A stretch of DNA of 64,000 bases, from assembly GCA_036768485.1 (NCBI GenBank), contig JAVLUZ010000154.1, positions 31,269,286-31,333,285 on the forward strand, read 5' to 3'. Positions 1 through 10,641 of the stretch are shown piece after piece. The notes below the pieces were generated by a model that saw only the letters and a list, made by a program, of their open reading frames with translations, was not told the DNA's origin and searched no databases. Made by a program: the position numbers and the translations under genes. The DNA comes from Mermis nigrescens. Taxonomy: Eukaryota > Nematoda > Enoplea > Mermithida > Mermithidae. Numbering within the stretch: the stretch's first letter is position 1; each line of letters opens with the position of its first letter.

Positions 1-774
1 GTCGTGTCGAACGTGGCGCTGGCGCTCGTATTGCCCGCCCTAGTGCTCGTAATTTTCACCGGCCGCCTCATCTACATTCTGCTGTTCCGGTCGTTGCCGC
101 ACTTCAGCGCCCGGAAGCGCGTCGTGACGCGGATCGCCCTGGCCACCACCTTGTGCCAAATCGTGCTCGAAGTGCCGGCCAGCGCCGTTTATGCCGCCGC
201 TGCCGTCCACCGCTACTCGATCGTCAACGAAAATCCGTTGATGTGCGTTTGCCACGTATTGAGCAATTTCGCCAATCAACTCAGCGCGTCCGTCTGCTTT
301 TTGATCTACGTGTTGTGCAGCTCGACGTTCCGTCGACTGCTGTGCTCTACGTGCCGTCCGGCGTGCGTCGCCGGAGGCGGTGGCGCCGGCGACTCGACGT
401 TCGACGCCGGCGATCGCGGCACCGCCGGCTTCAGCGCCGGGGTCGAAGCGGCGATCACGACGACCAGCTGCGTTACGGCGAGGCTGCCGATTTTGAAGCA
501 AACCGGGAAGCGTCGTCGTCGCGGCGGCGCAACGACCATCAAGAATGGTTATAGTCGAGCGGCGACGAAATCGAACCGGCTCAATGTGACGATAACACCG
601 GATGACCGGAGCGGGTCATCGGTGGCGGCTGAATTAACGTGGCTCCGTATTGAAACGACGCCGGACAGCAGCTGCAGGTCGTTGAGTAGTTCGCCCGCTC
701 AGTCAGCGGCTGCTGACGATCGATCCCAAATCAATGGCCTCAAGTGTGAATCCAAAAACGACGTTTATTTTTGA
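1..774 (+). CDS. Class A GPCR, C-terminal exon (neuropeptide receptor-like), partial
   Basis: The reading frame is open from the left edge to a TGA at 772-774, so this is the last coding exon of a gene starting outside the window. The protein shows three hydrophobic segments that fit TM5 (about residues 4-28), TM6 (about 42-66, following the basic stretch SARKRVVTR) and TM7 (about 78-106), then a long Gly/Ser/Thr-rich cytoplasmic tail of about 150 residues. TM7 ends in SVCFLIYVLCSSTFRRLL. This resembles the NFLIY...FRR ending of invertebrate FMRFamide/peptide receptors, not the usual NPxxY. The receptor would sit in the plasma membrane and signal through G proteins; the ligand cannot be read. 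The exon is far richer in G+C than the DNA after it. Antisense and frame-shifted open frames over it are shadows. The family call is fairly firm, the subfamily is not. Confidence 0.75.
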   Translation, partial: VVSNVALALVLPALVLVIFTGRLIYILLFRSLPHFSARKRVVTRIALATTLCQIVLEVPASAVYAAAAVHRYSIVNENPLMCVCHVLSNFANQLSASVCFLIYVLCSSTFRRLLCSTCRPACVAGGGGAGDSTFDAGDRGTAGFSAGVEAAITTTSCVTARLPILKQTGKRRRRGGATTIKNGYSRAATKSNRLNVTITPDDRSGSSVAAELTWLRIETTPDSSCRSLSSSPAQSAAADDRSQINGLKCESKNDVYF

Positions 775-1253
775 TTTGCACATTTATATATGTTAATTTT
801 CAATGTGTGTTCGAATTTTGCTGCGGGCATATGCGTAACGGTTTTACTGAATCTCGATGATTTTTCAAGAGCTGTGAGTAAGTAAAGGCATTACTGCACA
901 CATGGTGGTGTATATATGTATAATCTGTTCCATTCAGCTTTGAGGTTTTTGAAAAATTTTGCCTACAAAAGTGTTTTAAACTAACGTTATTGTTGTGATG
1001 TTCTACACTATATTGAGCTACAGTGAAACACTTGCCATTGCTAAGCCGCATTACTGCATCAAAGTTTTGTGAGATGATTACTCGTAAAACTTTTATCGAA
1101 ATTATGGTTAGACATGCATGGTGGTGAATTGCCAAAGCCAAAATCGAAAATCTGCTGGAAATTAAGACCAAAATAAATAAAATTCAAAATTTTTTGCATA
1201 AGTGCTTAAAATTTATCAGAATCTAAAAATTAAGATAGTTTTTACACTCTTTA
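775..1253. other. 3' flank of the GPCR with a degraded family F fragment
   Basis: AT-rich sequence with no coding signal. An AATAAA-type signal lies near 1170-1180. Positions about 917-1075 resemble family F (TTTGAGGTTTTT followed by a 'ttgcctacaaaagtg' core), seen in better copies at 21021 and 24411. Confidence 0.4.
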
Positions 1254-2760
1254 TGTAGCGCGTTAGCGCGTATCTTACAATATACTTGGGCACCACTAAC
1301 ACCTGTGCACCTCTGAATTGTAGAAATTAAAATTTTTTAAAAACAGTGTTTTTGAATAATCACTTTAGTTCTCGAGAGGTGTGTAAAATTCTGCGGGTGT
1401 AAAGACAGATTTCGGTCATATTTTTGTCTTCTTTATGTCTGCCAACAACTCGGATTATGAGTCGTATAAAAAAAGTTTCTCACAGAAAAGTACTACGTTT
1501 CAAGGGCTACATCTAGAACTTGACCGTGTTCGTATAAATTCAATTTAGTTCTAGCGGTTTAAGGTTAAACGCTGCCTGCGTATGAAAAAACGTTTACCTT
1601 TTTTAGTTTGTAAACTTTGCCAAGTATAAATCAAGACGTGCAAAGTGTTCTAAAAGTAAAATATATCTCAAGGCTTACACATCGTACTTGAACGTGTTTC
1701 TTTGACCTTAATACAGAGTTACGTCTAAAGGAGTAAAGTTTAAACTCGGGTGTAAAAAACAACTTTTATGCCGATTTTTTGTTAGTCAACTCCTTCGGTT
1801 AGGAATTAGGTTAAGCAAACTATTCTAGAAAGGAAGCAAATATCGGTGGTTACAAACCGCACTTGGTCGTGATTTTTTACACTCAATACTGAGTTGATTC
1901 TGGAGGTGTAAAGAACCAGCTATTTGGTGAAAAAATGTTTTTGGAATTATTCTGTCTGCTAAGTTCTCTGGTTATGAATTTAGATATCTGGACTAATGTA
2001 AAAATAGAGAATGTTTTATACACATCGCAGTAAAACGCGTTTTTTACACTCAATATTAAGTTATTCCTAAAAGTGTAAAGTTCTAAGTCTGGGGTGAAAC
2101 GTTCTGCGTCGGTCTAATCCAATGATCTTCTATTAGAAGTATGGGCATGTTATTAACTCTAAGAATGCTTTACGCTTAAGGATTACACATCTACAGGACG
2201 GATTATTGTGCACTCAACGGAGATGTAAAGTACTTAACACTGAAACTTTGTTTTGCTCCCAGAGTGTTGTGCAGGGCCATTTTTTGTAGAACGTTATTCG
2301 AAACATCAGGATTACGAATCAGATTCAAGACATTCTTTAAACTCAGTGGTCGTGTGAAGTTTATACTGAAAATTAAGTTTAGCTGCACATTGCCGAAGGT
2401 TAAGTTGTTTTTAATGTTTTCTGAAACACAAGGATTTCTGCTTACTATCAGGATTACGAACTTATGTACAATTTTATTTACACTCTCTGGTTGCTTAAAC
2501 TTTACACTTCAGATCAACTTCAGATCCAGGAGGTTGTGTAGGTAGGTTGGGATTAAGAATCTGACTTTGTTTTTTGACTCAATGACTGCGTAGAGTTTTA
2601 AGTGAAAATTAATTTTAGTTTTAAAGCTATGCATGTAGAAGGTACCTTTTAAAAAACTGTTCTCCACAGCATCAGGATTATGAATTAGGAAAGGAATCTT
2701 ATTTGCAATATACATAGACGTTGATGTGAATCTTTTTCACATTTCCATGGTCATGAAATT
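1254..2760 (+). repeat. Family X element, truncated copy 1 (terminus plus tandem modules)
   Basis: It begins with the terminus GTAGCGCGTTAGCGCGTA, followed by a stretch ending in atacttgggcacc. The same terminus appears reversed at about 33400-33443 and 62605-62655. Behind it are diverged modules rich in 'gtgtaaa...tttacac', recurring at roughly 120-170 bp. No protein-coding capacity is visible. The inner end fades out near 2760, and the inverted-repeat end of the family is missing here. Confidence 0.6.
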
Positions 2761-3369
2761 GGCCTTCCTCAGCTTGGGTTCACAGCATGGCTATTTTATG
2801 CATCATAATACAACAACAACAACAAAGATTTATTGCAAAACGTACAAGACATGGTAAAAATAAAGACACAGCATACGATACAAAGATATGATAAAACGAA
2901 ATATGACTAAAACGTCAGCAACGGGACACGCAGTCACGAAAGTGAAAACTTACGCGTAATCGATGCCTTAGTATCCAAGAATTTATAAAGGCCAGTAAAA
3001 TGTTGAGAAATTGATGGCAGAGGCAATGACACAATTTTTCGACGTCTCTCAATGAAATCGAGCTCTATCCAATAAAATCCAAAAATAACGAGAAACGAAG
3101 AAAATTCTGGAAGATTAATTTTTGGAGGTCTCGTTGATTCTGATTTATATCGTCATTTGTGGTCAGATCGTCTGGGAAGCATTTTTTGGTTAAAATAATT
3201 GTTATAAGCTTTCAAAACAGCGATATACTGCCTTATTAGACACTTTAGAAATCAATTTAATATACATTTGAAAAAATTCTATTTTTTGTGTTTTGGATTT
3301 TATTTTGTCTTATGCTTAAATGGTGAGCAACTCTCTGTTCTGGAGTGCTGAATGCACACGAGTATTAAG
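2761..3369. other. Intergenic, no gene seen
   Basis: AT-rich DNA with a short CAA run at about 2811-2825. I see no coding or structural signal. Confidence 0.4.
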
Positions 3370-3612
3370 CATATCTGGGCGTGAGGGGGGGGAGTTTGGG
3401 GGGTATGCACTCCCCCCCCCGAGAAACCACAATACCAGATTTCAATTTTTGAAATTTTTTTTGTTTTTTTCGAAGTTTTTTCAATGCCAATAATGGATAG
3501 TGCTCGATGAGAAACGTTTAAAAATGGTGTTTTTCGCCATCCATTTTTAAGGTCATTTTTGACCTTTGAAAAAAGCTTGCACCGTCCAGAACTTTGGCGG
3601 CGCCCACCTATG
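3370..3612 (+). mobile_element. Family A hAT-like MITE (243 bp)
   Basis: Termini are CATATCTGGGCGTG...GCGCCCACCTATG. A perfect 8-bp target duplication GTATTAAG lies at 3362-3369 and 3613-3620. The interior carries the family landmarks: gaggggggg/ccccccc, 'gccaataatggatagtgctcg', 'gagaaacg' and 'ttgcacc'. It has no coding capacity. Confidence 0.8.
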
Positions 3613-3812
3613 GTATTAAGGAAATAAAACTGTATCTCAGGATCAGAAATGCCCTTGCAGACATATAAAATTTAATTTTTGGCGCTTTTTCGTTTTTTCT
3701 GCGATTTTTTGATGTTACCTCATGATAGAATCATACAACTGGAATGAGAAACGATTTGCATTTGACCATTCGGTCTTTTTGACATTTGAAAAGTTTTATA
3801 AACTGTTCCACC

Positions 3813-3964
3813 GAACTTTGGGCATAAATTTTAAGAATTACTTCTGATAGTCGACAGATCACGATAATTATATATCAGATCAATGCTATAATCGCAATCT
3901 GTCAGCTTATTGTTGGAGAAAGTTTTTAGAACTTATGCCCTAACTTGTGTGAAACAGACTATGG
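3813..3964 (+). mobile_element. Family E MITE, diverged copy
   Basis: About 150 bp. It contains 'gggcataaatttta', 'acgataattatatatcag' and a right terminus TGTGTGAAACAGACTAT that match the other family E copies in inverted or direct register. The left terminus is degraded. Confidence 0.6.
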
Positions 3965-4626
3965 ATCCTATAACTTCAGCTCTGTACTGCACATGTTTAT
4001 TTTGTTTTCTATTTAAATTTTCATTTTAATTTTATTTTTCGGAGCATTTTTCTTTGCTGTTCACAAATACTTAGATAGCTTATGTTACAAATCAGGAAGA
4101 AGTTGTTGATTGACTGCATTATAGGTTTTGTTGAATGGTTTATCAATTAAAATTTGTTAAGCATAGCCCAATTTTTACTGATCATTAAAAATTTAAATAA
4201 TGAACAACCACTAAATGCAGCAACTTAATAAGATGTTGACCTGGAAGTCAAACGGACCCAGTGCAAATAATCACGAATGAATTCTTTTAATTTGCGACGA
4301 TGAACATTTCAAGAAATTGTAAAATCCTTTTTTCAGTTTTTCTAAACAGATTTTTCATTTTTTCAATGTCAGCATGTATGCATGGGATATTATTAGTCTT
4401 ATAGTAGAGTATATGTTGACTGTGAAGTAGCATAAAGATTAATAAGAAAAAATTGAAACATTGTTAGCAAAAATGCGAAAAAATTCGGAAATAACCTATC
4501 ATCACCTTAATAAGCTTAGCTGACGGCCAATTTCGAAATTTTTCGCTACAGATGTACAACTCTTTTGTACTTCCTTCTGAAAGCAGGTAGGCATGTAGCT
4601 AATATTAAACACATGATATTGCAGTC

Positions 4627-4788
4627 TGCTACACACAAGTTTGGGCATCCACAAGGAACATCACTGACAATAAGTTAACAGATTTCGATTATCGAAGTGA
4701 TCTGATGTATAATTATCGTAATCTGTCGGCTTACTATCAATAAAAATGTGCAAAATTTATGCCCACACTTAAGTGAAACAGACTGGTG
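4627..4788 (+). mobile_element. Family E MITE, second diverged copy
   Basis: It starts at 'cacacaagtttgggcat' and ends 'gtgaaacagact', with the same interior (cgattatcgaagtgatc, ataattatcgtaatctgtc) as other family E copies. Only traces of the outermost left terminus remain. Confidence 0.6.
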
Positions 4789-4925
4789 ATACCCAATTAA
4801 CCAATAGGTAAGGTATCTATCTACTCACTCGTAAATTATGCGGTCTATTAATTTGCTATTCAACTAAGTTATGAATTTTACAAAAAATTCAGACAAAAAT
4901 TTTATTTATTTGCTTGAAATTGAAA

Positions 4926-5209
4926 TTACGTAATTCTTGAACATTTTTGGACTGTCAATTCCGACTTTCCACCAAGGTAAAACTCGGCCAAAGTTGAGTC
5001 ATTCTCAGCTTGAAATCTCAACGCACTTATCAGGCGATATTCGTTCGAATCACTCAAGCCGTTCAATTCAACAAGGACCGTCGTTTCGGGAAAAATCAAA
5101 TCCTCGCTCACTACTTCCTTTTGTTGGCCGGATAAACAGCGACTGGTTGCTGGATCGCGTGAAACAAAAGCTTTCGTTATCACCGTTGCTTGTGGCCAAG
5201 GAATATCTT
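4926..5209 (-). CDS. Exon 3 of the minus-strand secreted protein, possible FN3-like segment
   Basis: Open frame from a CGTAG acceptor, beginning DIPWPQATVITKAF and running through SGQQKEVVSEDL to VELNGLSDSNEYRLISA. Hydrophobic alternation and the 'L-x-GL-x(4)-Y' pattern suggest a beta-sandwich, but that is an inference. The acceptor lacks a pyrimidine tract, so the start could lie up to 90 bases further upstream, where the frame stays open. The plus-strand frame over it is a shadow. Confidence 0.4.
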
Positions 5210-8200
5210 CTACGTTGTATTTAATTCTGATTGTGTTTGCGGAAAAATCAGCCGAATCAATATAAATAATTTTATTTATGGAACTACTGGCAATTTATAC
5301 TGGAATAGAAAATAACGGCATATTTTGAATGAGCCCATTTGTTTAATTGATTAAGTGTTATTTTTGCACCAGACAATTGATTAAGCTCGCTTTTTAAAAG
5401 GACCTTACGGAATTTCGACCACTATGCACCGCAAGGCCGTTCAAGAGTCAGTTCCACATGTTCACGTGGGAGTCTGCTGGACTCCCAGAATCAAACCCCC
5501 GAAACTCAGTAGTACCCAGAATCGAATTTTTGGTGCTATTTTTAGCGCTTTGATCCATGGGACCCCCCCCCCCCGCAGAATATTGTGGCTACCCGTGTAC
5601 GAGTATGGTCAATTCGCTCTCGGGCTTGAGCTGGATCGCTTAACTGAGCCAAGGAGTCAAAAAAAGGATAATACTAAAAGAGTATTAAAAGTACCCCCAT
5701 TTAAAGTTTCTGTCCGTTAAAAACATTTTTGCTTAAAATTTTTTTCTTTTTTATTCATTTTTTCTTATTTTTGCTTCATTTGTCCCAGAAAATTTTCCGT
5801 TTTTGCTACCAAAATTAATTTTTTCATAGTTGTTTTTTGAAAAGTTTTTTTGGCCCTTAAATCTCATATCTACATATATCTGACTGGGGCTGGTAACGAG
5901 ATATGCCGTAGTGGGTTAAGGGCACTCTAGACCCACCTAGAAACATTTATTTTTTTTCTCAAAAAATATTCAAAAGCATTCGAAACATCCGAAAATCGAG
6001 TGCGATTAAAAATTTTGTCAAAATGTCATTGAAAGTGTCTAAAAATAATATTAATGCCATCAAAAATTTTCATTAATTGTGCTTAAAAATAAGAAAACTC
6101 TTCAAAATTAATAACTTTATTTTCGCTCAATAAATCGTTATAGAAGCCCCAATATTTTTGCTGCTTTGAAAAGCCGCTACTCAAGTACTCACATTAATAT
6201 AGGTACCACACGTGGACGGGGGGTTGAGTTTAGGCACCCCCAGAAGGCCGAATATTCCCCCCAGAAACCAAAATACTCCCAGAATTCAATTTTTGAAAAT
6301 GTTTTTGGTTTTTTTCGCAATTTTTTGATGCCAATGGATAGTGCGCGACGAGAAACGTTGCAAAATGGAGTTTTTCGCCATACCACCATTTTTAAGACCA
6401 TTTGTTTGACCTTTGAAAAATCTTGCACCATCCCCAGAATTTTGGTGCTGCCCACCAACCTATGATAGGTACCTACTAAAATAAAGATTTTAGACTATCA
6501 ACAAAGTGAGCAAATTATTAATAAGGACGAGAAAACCCGTAAAAATTAAACAAAATTATAGTCAGAATCATTCCGAAAACCGTACGCTCGCCATGTCCGA
6601 ACTGATGGGAAAGGCAGCCGAGCCCATGTTATTATAAATCCTCTCTCAGGAAAAAATGTATGAAAAATTTAACTCATGATATTAAGCGTAATAAATTTGT
6701 CAGTTGCATAGATGTATCATTAAAAGGAAAAATATAATAATTTAAACATTATAAAATTAAGTTGTTATTATAATTACAATTACATAATATAATTTTCCCG
6801 TTGCCATTATTTTTATTGCATGTTATGTTTCTTAACCTACCGGAAGAGTAAATAAGGTCAAGTTCGATCGACAATGCTTTTCTTGTCACAATTTTCAACA
6901 ACTCCGTCGTTGTACGCAATAGGGTGCAATGTCGACATACAGTTGGCGATTTCTTACTGTAGCTAACGCTTAAATCAATGCACATACTGTACCAAGAATC
7001 GCTAGAAATGTCGTATTTCGTAACATCGACGGTTTTCACGTATGATGAAGATGAGCTTGTAGTCATCGTCTGATTGTCAAATTCGTCTTTACCAAGTTCG
7101 AATTTTTCAGTGATATCGCCGTCTTCTATCTAAATGTAGATATAGTCTGTTTCACATAATTTTGGGCATAAATTTTAAGAGTTTTTTCGAAAGTTAGCCG
7201 ACGGATTACGATAATTAAATTAATGCCCGAACTTGTGTGAAACAGACTATATAGGTAGATACGTTTTTCTTAAAAACATAAAATAACACCAGACGCGGAT
7301 TTAGAGGGGATGAGGGGGCGGCAACATCCCCACTGTCGTCAAAAAATAGTTAGGCGTAATAGAAAATAATGTGTATTGATGATTCTACCCATTTTTATCA
7401 CGATTTTTCGAATTTTTTTGGCGCTGCGCATTACTCAATAATGATATTTACTGACTTTCTTTGCGCTCTTAAAACTTTATTTTCGCGTCAGAGAGTAGTT
7501 TATGTGCAGAAAAAGGATTTTTTGGTTCTTACAATGAGTTCTCGTGTATTTTTTTCGTTGCTTTGTGCCGATTTTTGCACTAATTTGTGCGTTTTTCGTA
7601 GGAAACTTTCGGAAATTTCCAACTTTTTTTCGGATTACAAATTATTCTGTCTATCAAAAGACGGAAAAATCGCTAGTTTAAGTAAAATAGACGGATTTTT
7701 TGGACAATTTTTGACACTTTTATCAAAATTTGGAGTTCTGCCCCCTGTCCGAAAATCCTGGATCCGCCACTGAATGAAACATATCATTATACAGCAGATG
7801 AGCTTAAGCAAACAACAAGTAATTTATCCTTGGTGTAAATAAGAATAGTTTTTGTTAGAAAGGGAACACGAACATATTATCGCAAGCTTTATGCGTTAGG
7901 ACGACTTTTTGTAAGAATGATATGAAAATGCATTGTGAACTTTGGTTTATACGCATTTGAGATAAAACAGCTGAAAATCTAAATTTTTTCGGCAACTTGT
8001 AAAGAATGCGTGCGTGGAATATGGCCCAAAAAATCTTTGAGCTCAGCCGCTTGTAGGCAAAAAGAAGATTTTTCATTGTGAATCAGAGATTTTCTTCCGA
8101 ACGGTAAAATTGAAGAATTGTATTCGTTTTGGAAATATGGGACAAGCAGTGAATTATCAAATGATGAAAAAAATTTGCAAGCATAAAACATGAAAACTCA

Positions 8201-8883
8201 TTGTCAATGTTTGCTTTATTCTCCGCTCTAAAAATAAGTAATTATTATATAAATTCAAAAAATAAAGTGAGTTAACTTTCTTTAATTATGCTTTCTCAAA
8301 TTCTATCCTAATTTATTTTCGAGTCGCTATCACACATGGGCGTGAAGGGTCTGGACCCCCTGAATCAGAAAGACCTCCCAAAATCCATAGACCCTAGATT
8401 TGAATTTTTGGTGCTATTTTTGGCAATTGGCCCCATCGGACCCCCAGAATTTTGTTGCTGCCCATGTATGGTCGCTATACCAGTAATGCCTACTTTGTTT
8501 ATCCAAGCGTGCATAGTATTCTTCGGTAAGACCAACTTCCAAACGGGCAGCGGTTCCTTATCAGTCTGATTATCTTTTCCATCCACTTGTTCCTGAGATA
8601 AACCTTCCGCTTGAGCCTCTTTATCGCTAATAGCTCGTTGAACTGATATAATTTGCTGTTGTTGCACTTGCTGCTGAATATTATTGTTTGGAATGCCTCC
8701 CCTTCGACGTACAGTTTTGCGATTTTTATGAATAACAATGGATCCACCATATTTCGATTTATAGAACGTTTCGTCTTCGATAGTTTCATACAATAAAACG
8801 ATTTCGCCTGGATAGTCTAGGCAATACTGACTAAGATTGAAGCATAAATACGAGCAAATGCAAATTAATTGAATTAGAAACAT
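4926..8883 (-). CDS. Unrecognised secreted or type-I membrane protein gene, three candidate exons
   Basis: Candidate exons in transcript order are 8883-8494, 7129-6841 and 5209 to about 4926. The phases agree: exon 1 ends in phase 0 at a GTAGGC donor, exon 2 starts in phase 0 after CATTTAG and ends in phase 1 at a GTAGGT donor, and exon 3 starts in phase 1. The protein opens with a hydrophobic signal peptide (MFLIQLICICSYLCF). A basic/Gln-rich and acidic stretch follows, then a Cys-bearing region (YSMCIDLSVSY, CRHC), then a segment ending TVLVELNGLSDSNEYRLISA, whose spacing recalls a fibronectin type III strand pattern. I do not recognise the family. The introns carry A, E, G and B elements. 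The first exon faces glass head to head across about 1.4 kb. The 3' end is unresolved: a stop lies at 4926-4928, or a GTGGAA donor is used a little earlier. Confidence 0.45.
5450..5600 (+). repeat. Family B MITE, degraded
   Basis: It has 'ttcacgtgggagtctgctgg', a 'gatccatgggacccccccc' run, and a right end 'ggctacccgtgtacgagtatgg' matching family B order. No clean target duplication is visible. Confidence 0.45.
6207..6464 (+). mobile_element. Family A hAT-like MITE (258 bp)
   Basis: Perfect 8-bp target duplication ATAGGTAC at 6199-6206 and 6465-6472, with termini CACACGTGGACG...CCAACCTATG. The open frames across it are not genes. Confidence 0.85.
6841..7129 (-). CDS. Exon 2 of the minus-strand secreted protein
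   Basis: It lies between CATTTAG (acceptor) and GTAGGT (donor) on the minus strand and encodes 96 residues starting IEDGDITEKFELGKDEFD. It contains a Ser run, a YSMCIDLSVSY segment and a CRHC pair. It is not part of any repeat family in the window, which supports a real exon. Confidence 0.45.
7139..7252 (+). mobile_element. Family E MITE, short internally deleted copy
   Basis: Terminal inverted repeats TATAGTCTGTTTCACATAA and TTGTGTGAAACAGACTATA are well kept and flanked by TA. The interior is about 50 bp shorter than other copies. TA flanks fit a Tc1/mariner-type origin, which is an inference. Confidence 0.7.
7293..7773 (+). repeat. Family G element (about 480 bp)
   Basis: It runs from 'gcggatttagaggggatgag' to 'atcctggatccgccactga', the inverted form of the terminus CAGTGGCGGATC. 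The 134-codon open frame inside (7369-7773) is Phe-rich low-complexity sequence and ends in the conserved repeat terminus, so I do not call it a gene. Confidence 0.55.
8331..8470 (+). mobile_element. Family B hAT-like MITE (140 bp)
   Basis: Perfect 8-bp target duplication GTCGCTAT at 8323-8330 and 8471-8478, with termini CACACATGGGCG...GCCCATGTATG. It lies immediately 3' of the first exon of the minus-strand secreted-protein gene. Confidence 0.88.
8494..8883 (-). CDS. Exon 1 of the minus-strand secreted protein (signal peptide)
   Basis: ATG at 8883-8881 is preceded on the minus strand by 'ctgagctgagctgagccaaa'. It codes 130 residues: the signal peptide, QYCLDYPGEIVLLYETIED, an arginine cluster TVRRRGG, poly-Gln, then WKLVLPKNTMHAWINK. 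I end it at the GTAGGC donor because the frame otherwise runs into the family B insertion at 8331-8470, which carries its own target duplication and so arrived later. Confidence 0.55.
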
Positions 8884-10263
8884 TTTGGCTCAGCTCAGCT
8901 CAGTCGTTGATGAGATACGCAAACTACATGTTGACCAGTCGTTTGACTAAACCAAATCGCATAGCGCAAAAACTTGTTTAACAACTCGTGTCATGCGTGG
9001 CCCACCTTTGAAGATTAGTTTGATATTATTCATCACTTTGGATTGTAAAAGAACTAGCGTTCGGCTAACCTTGTTACAATTTATGTTTTCCCTATAATAC
9101 GATTAATTATTTCGATGCATTTGAAAAATAATGTTTATTTTATATCTTTGTTATAGGATTATTTCTTTGATCTGCCAGTAAGCGGATGCTTTTTTAAATG
9201 TTAGAATTAAAATAATCAGGAATGTCCCCATTGTAATGAAAGTATTTAAATAGTGGTCTAGTGTAAACAAATATGTCTATCTAATATTATAAAAATTGAT
9301 TTTATCAGTAACTTTATCGATCTTTAAATAGAAAAACGGTGTTAGCTTGCTGGCTGTACTCAGTCCTGAGCAGCTTACAAGCCCAATAACTTATGTACAT
9401 ACTTACCTATTTAAATTTAAAATGGTTCGTTGCTTTGCGGAAAACACAAACATCCAAGAAACGCACGAAAAAGCTATAAGGCATTGGAAGTAGCTGAAGT
9501 AATTGAAAGAATTTAAAATAGTATAAATCCACTAAAGAATTTAGTCTCTTACCTCTGAACATAGGTCAACAGCAAAATCAACGACGAATAATTGCAGATG
9601 ATTGAAAGCTCACAAAAACGAAAAGAATACTGATAGAATAGTCTGACAAAAAATACGCAAATGAAATGATCGGGGACTTGACCGTTCTTCTGAATATAGG
9701 ACCAAAAATCCGGGAAAACTAAAGGAAAAGCTCATTCACGTCGAGAATAGATAATGGCTTCACCACCAAAAAACGTCATACTGTAGTTAGTACAATAAGC
9801 TTACCTATATAGAAGCTTACTACAAGAGGTGCGATTCGAGGGAAACCATATGAAATATTGCGCAAACAAATCGCACCTTCGTATTTTCACAATTTACAGA
9901 AGGTAGGTATGCACATACTACTGATTCCTAAAATTAATTTTGGCTAGCTAGCACCCTTAATCCATGTTTATGAAGTCAAATGCCTGTGTTTACAGCCGGC
10001 AATCGGCAGATAATAAAATTAATTAAAATTCGCTTCGTATGTTGTAAGAATCAACGAGAACATACATATATTTGGCTCAATAAAGCATCATGGCTACCGT
10101 GTCCTTCCTACAGTAAGACAATTTTTAATAAACGTTCATTATTTTGTAATTAAGTCGATTGTGCATGTACTATATTTAAAAATCATATTTATTGAATAAG
10201 ACAGGTGCATTATTCAGTATGAATGAATTATATAATCGTCTCATAAATTGTTGAGTTTTGACT
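8884..10263. promoter_or_regulatory. Divergent intergenic interval between the secreted-protein gene and glass
   Basis: About 1.4 kb of AT-rich DNA separating two head-to-head starts (8883 minus, 10264 plus). It is the only place for both proximal promoters if 10264 is in the first glass exon. I see no clear TATA/Inr pair and no repeat family in it. Confidence 0.3.
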
Positions 10264-10641
10264 ATGTATCAACATTGTTACATTCCTTTACAACGATATG
10301 CAGTGCGACAATTTCTACCGTACTACGCTCACCGTAACACCCGTCTATTCTACAGAACGGCCGGCAACAGCAATTACGCATACAGTAGTAATTATTCCTG
10401 GCCAAGTGGCCCTGCAGAAAAGCTTAATTATTCAGGAAACGATTCCGTCGCTGCTTCCACTGATTCGCATTCATTGTCTTTGGAAGATTTTTCGCAAGAA
10501 TCTCTTCTTGATAACATGCGGTCGATTCCGGTGGAAGTCAAAATTTCGGGCGTGCAATCCATGCCTACAGTAAACTTGTGCCCGTGCCAGCAACATTACT
10601 GTCACAATCGCAATAGCTTTAAGCGTGATCAGTATTACGAG
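10264..10641 (+). CDS. gl: glass exon 1 (N-terminal region)
   Basis: It starts at ATG 10264 ([14 protein letters not shown]) because an in-frame TGA lies at 10252-10254. It ends in phase 0 at a GAG|GTATGA donor. The sequence is rich in Tyr, Ser and Asn ([16 protein letters not shown]) and contains CPCQQHYC. More 5' exons outside this stretch are possible if 10264 is internal. Confidence 0.65.

Noticed and set aside
4937..5224. 95-codon plus-strand frame
   Set aside because: It is the shadow of the minus-strand exon, which has a better amino-acid pattern and phase-compatible neighbours.
7369..7773. 134-codon Phe/Cys-rich frame
   Set aside because: It is contained in a family G repeat and ends in the repeat terminus; no domain or signal pattern.
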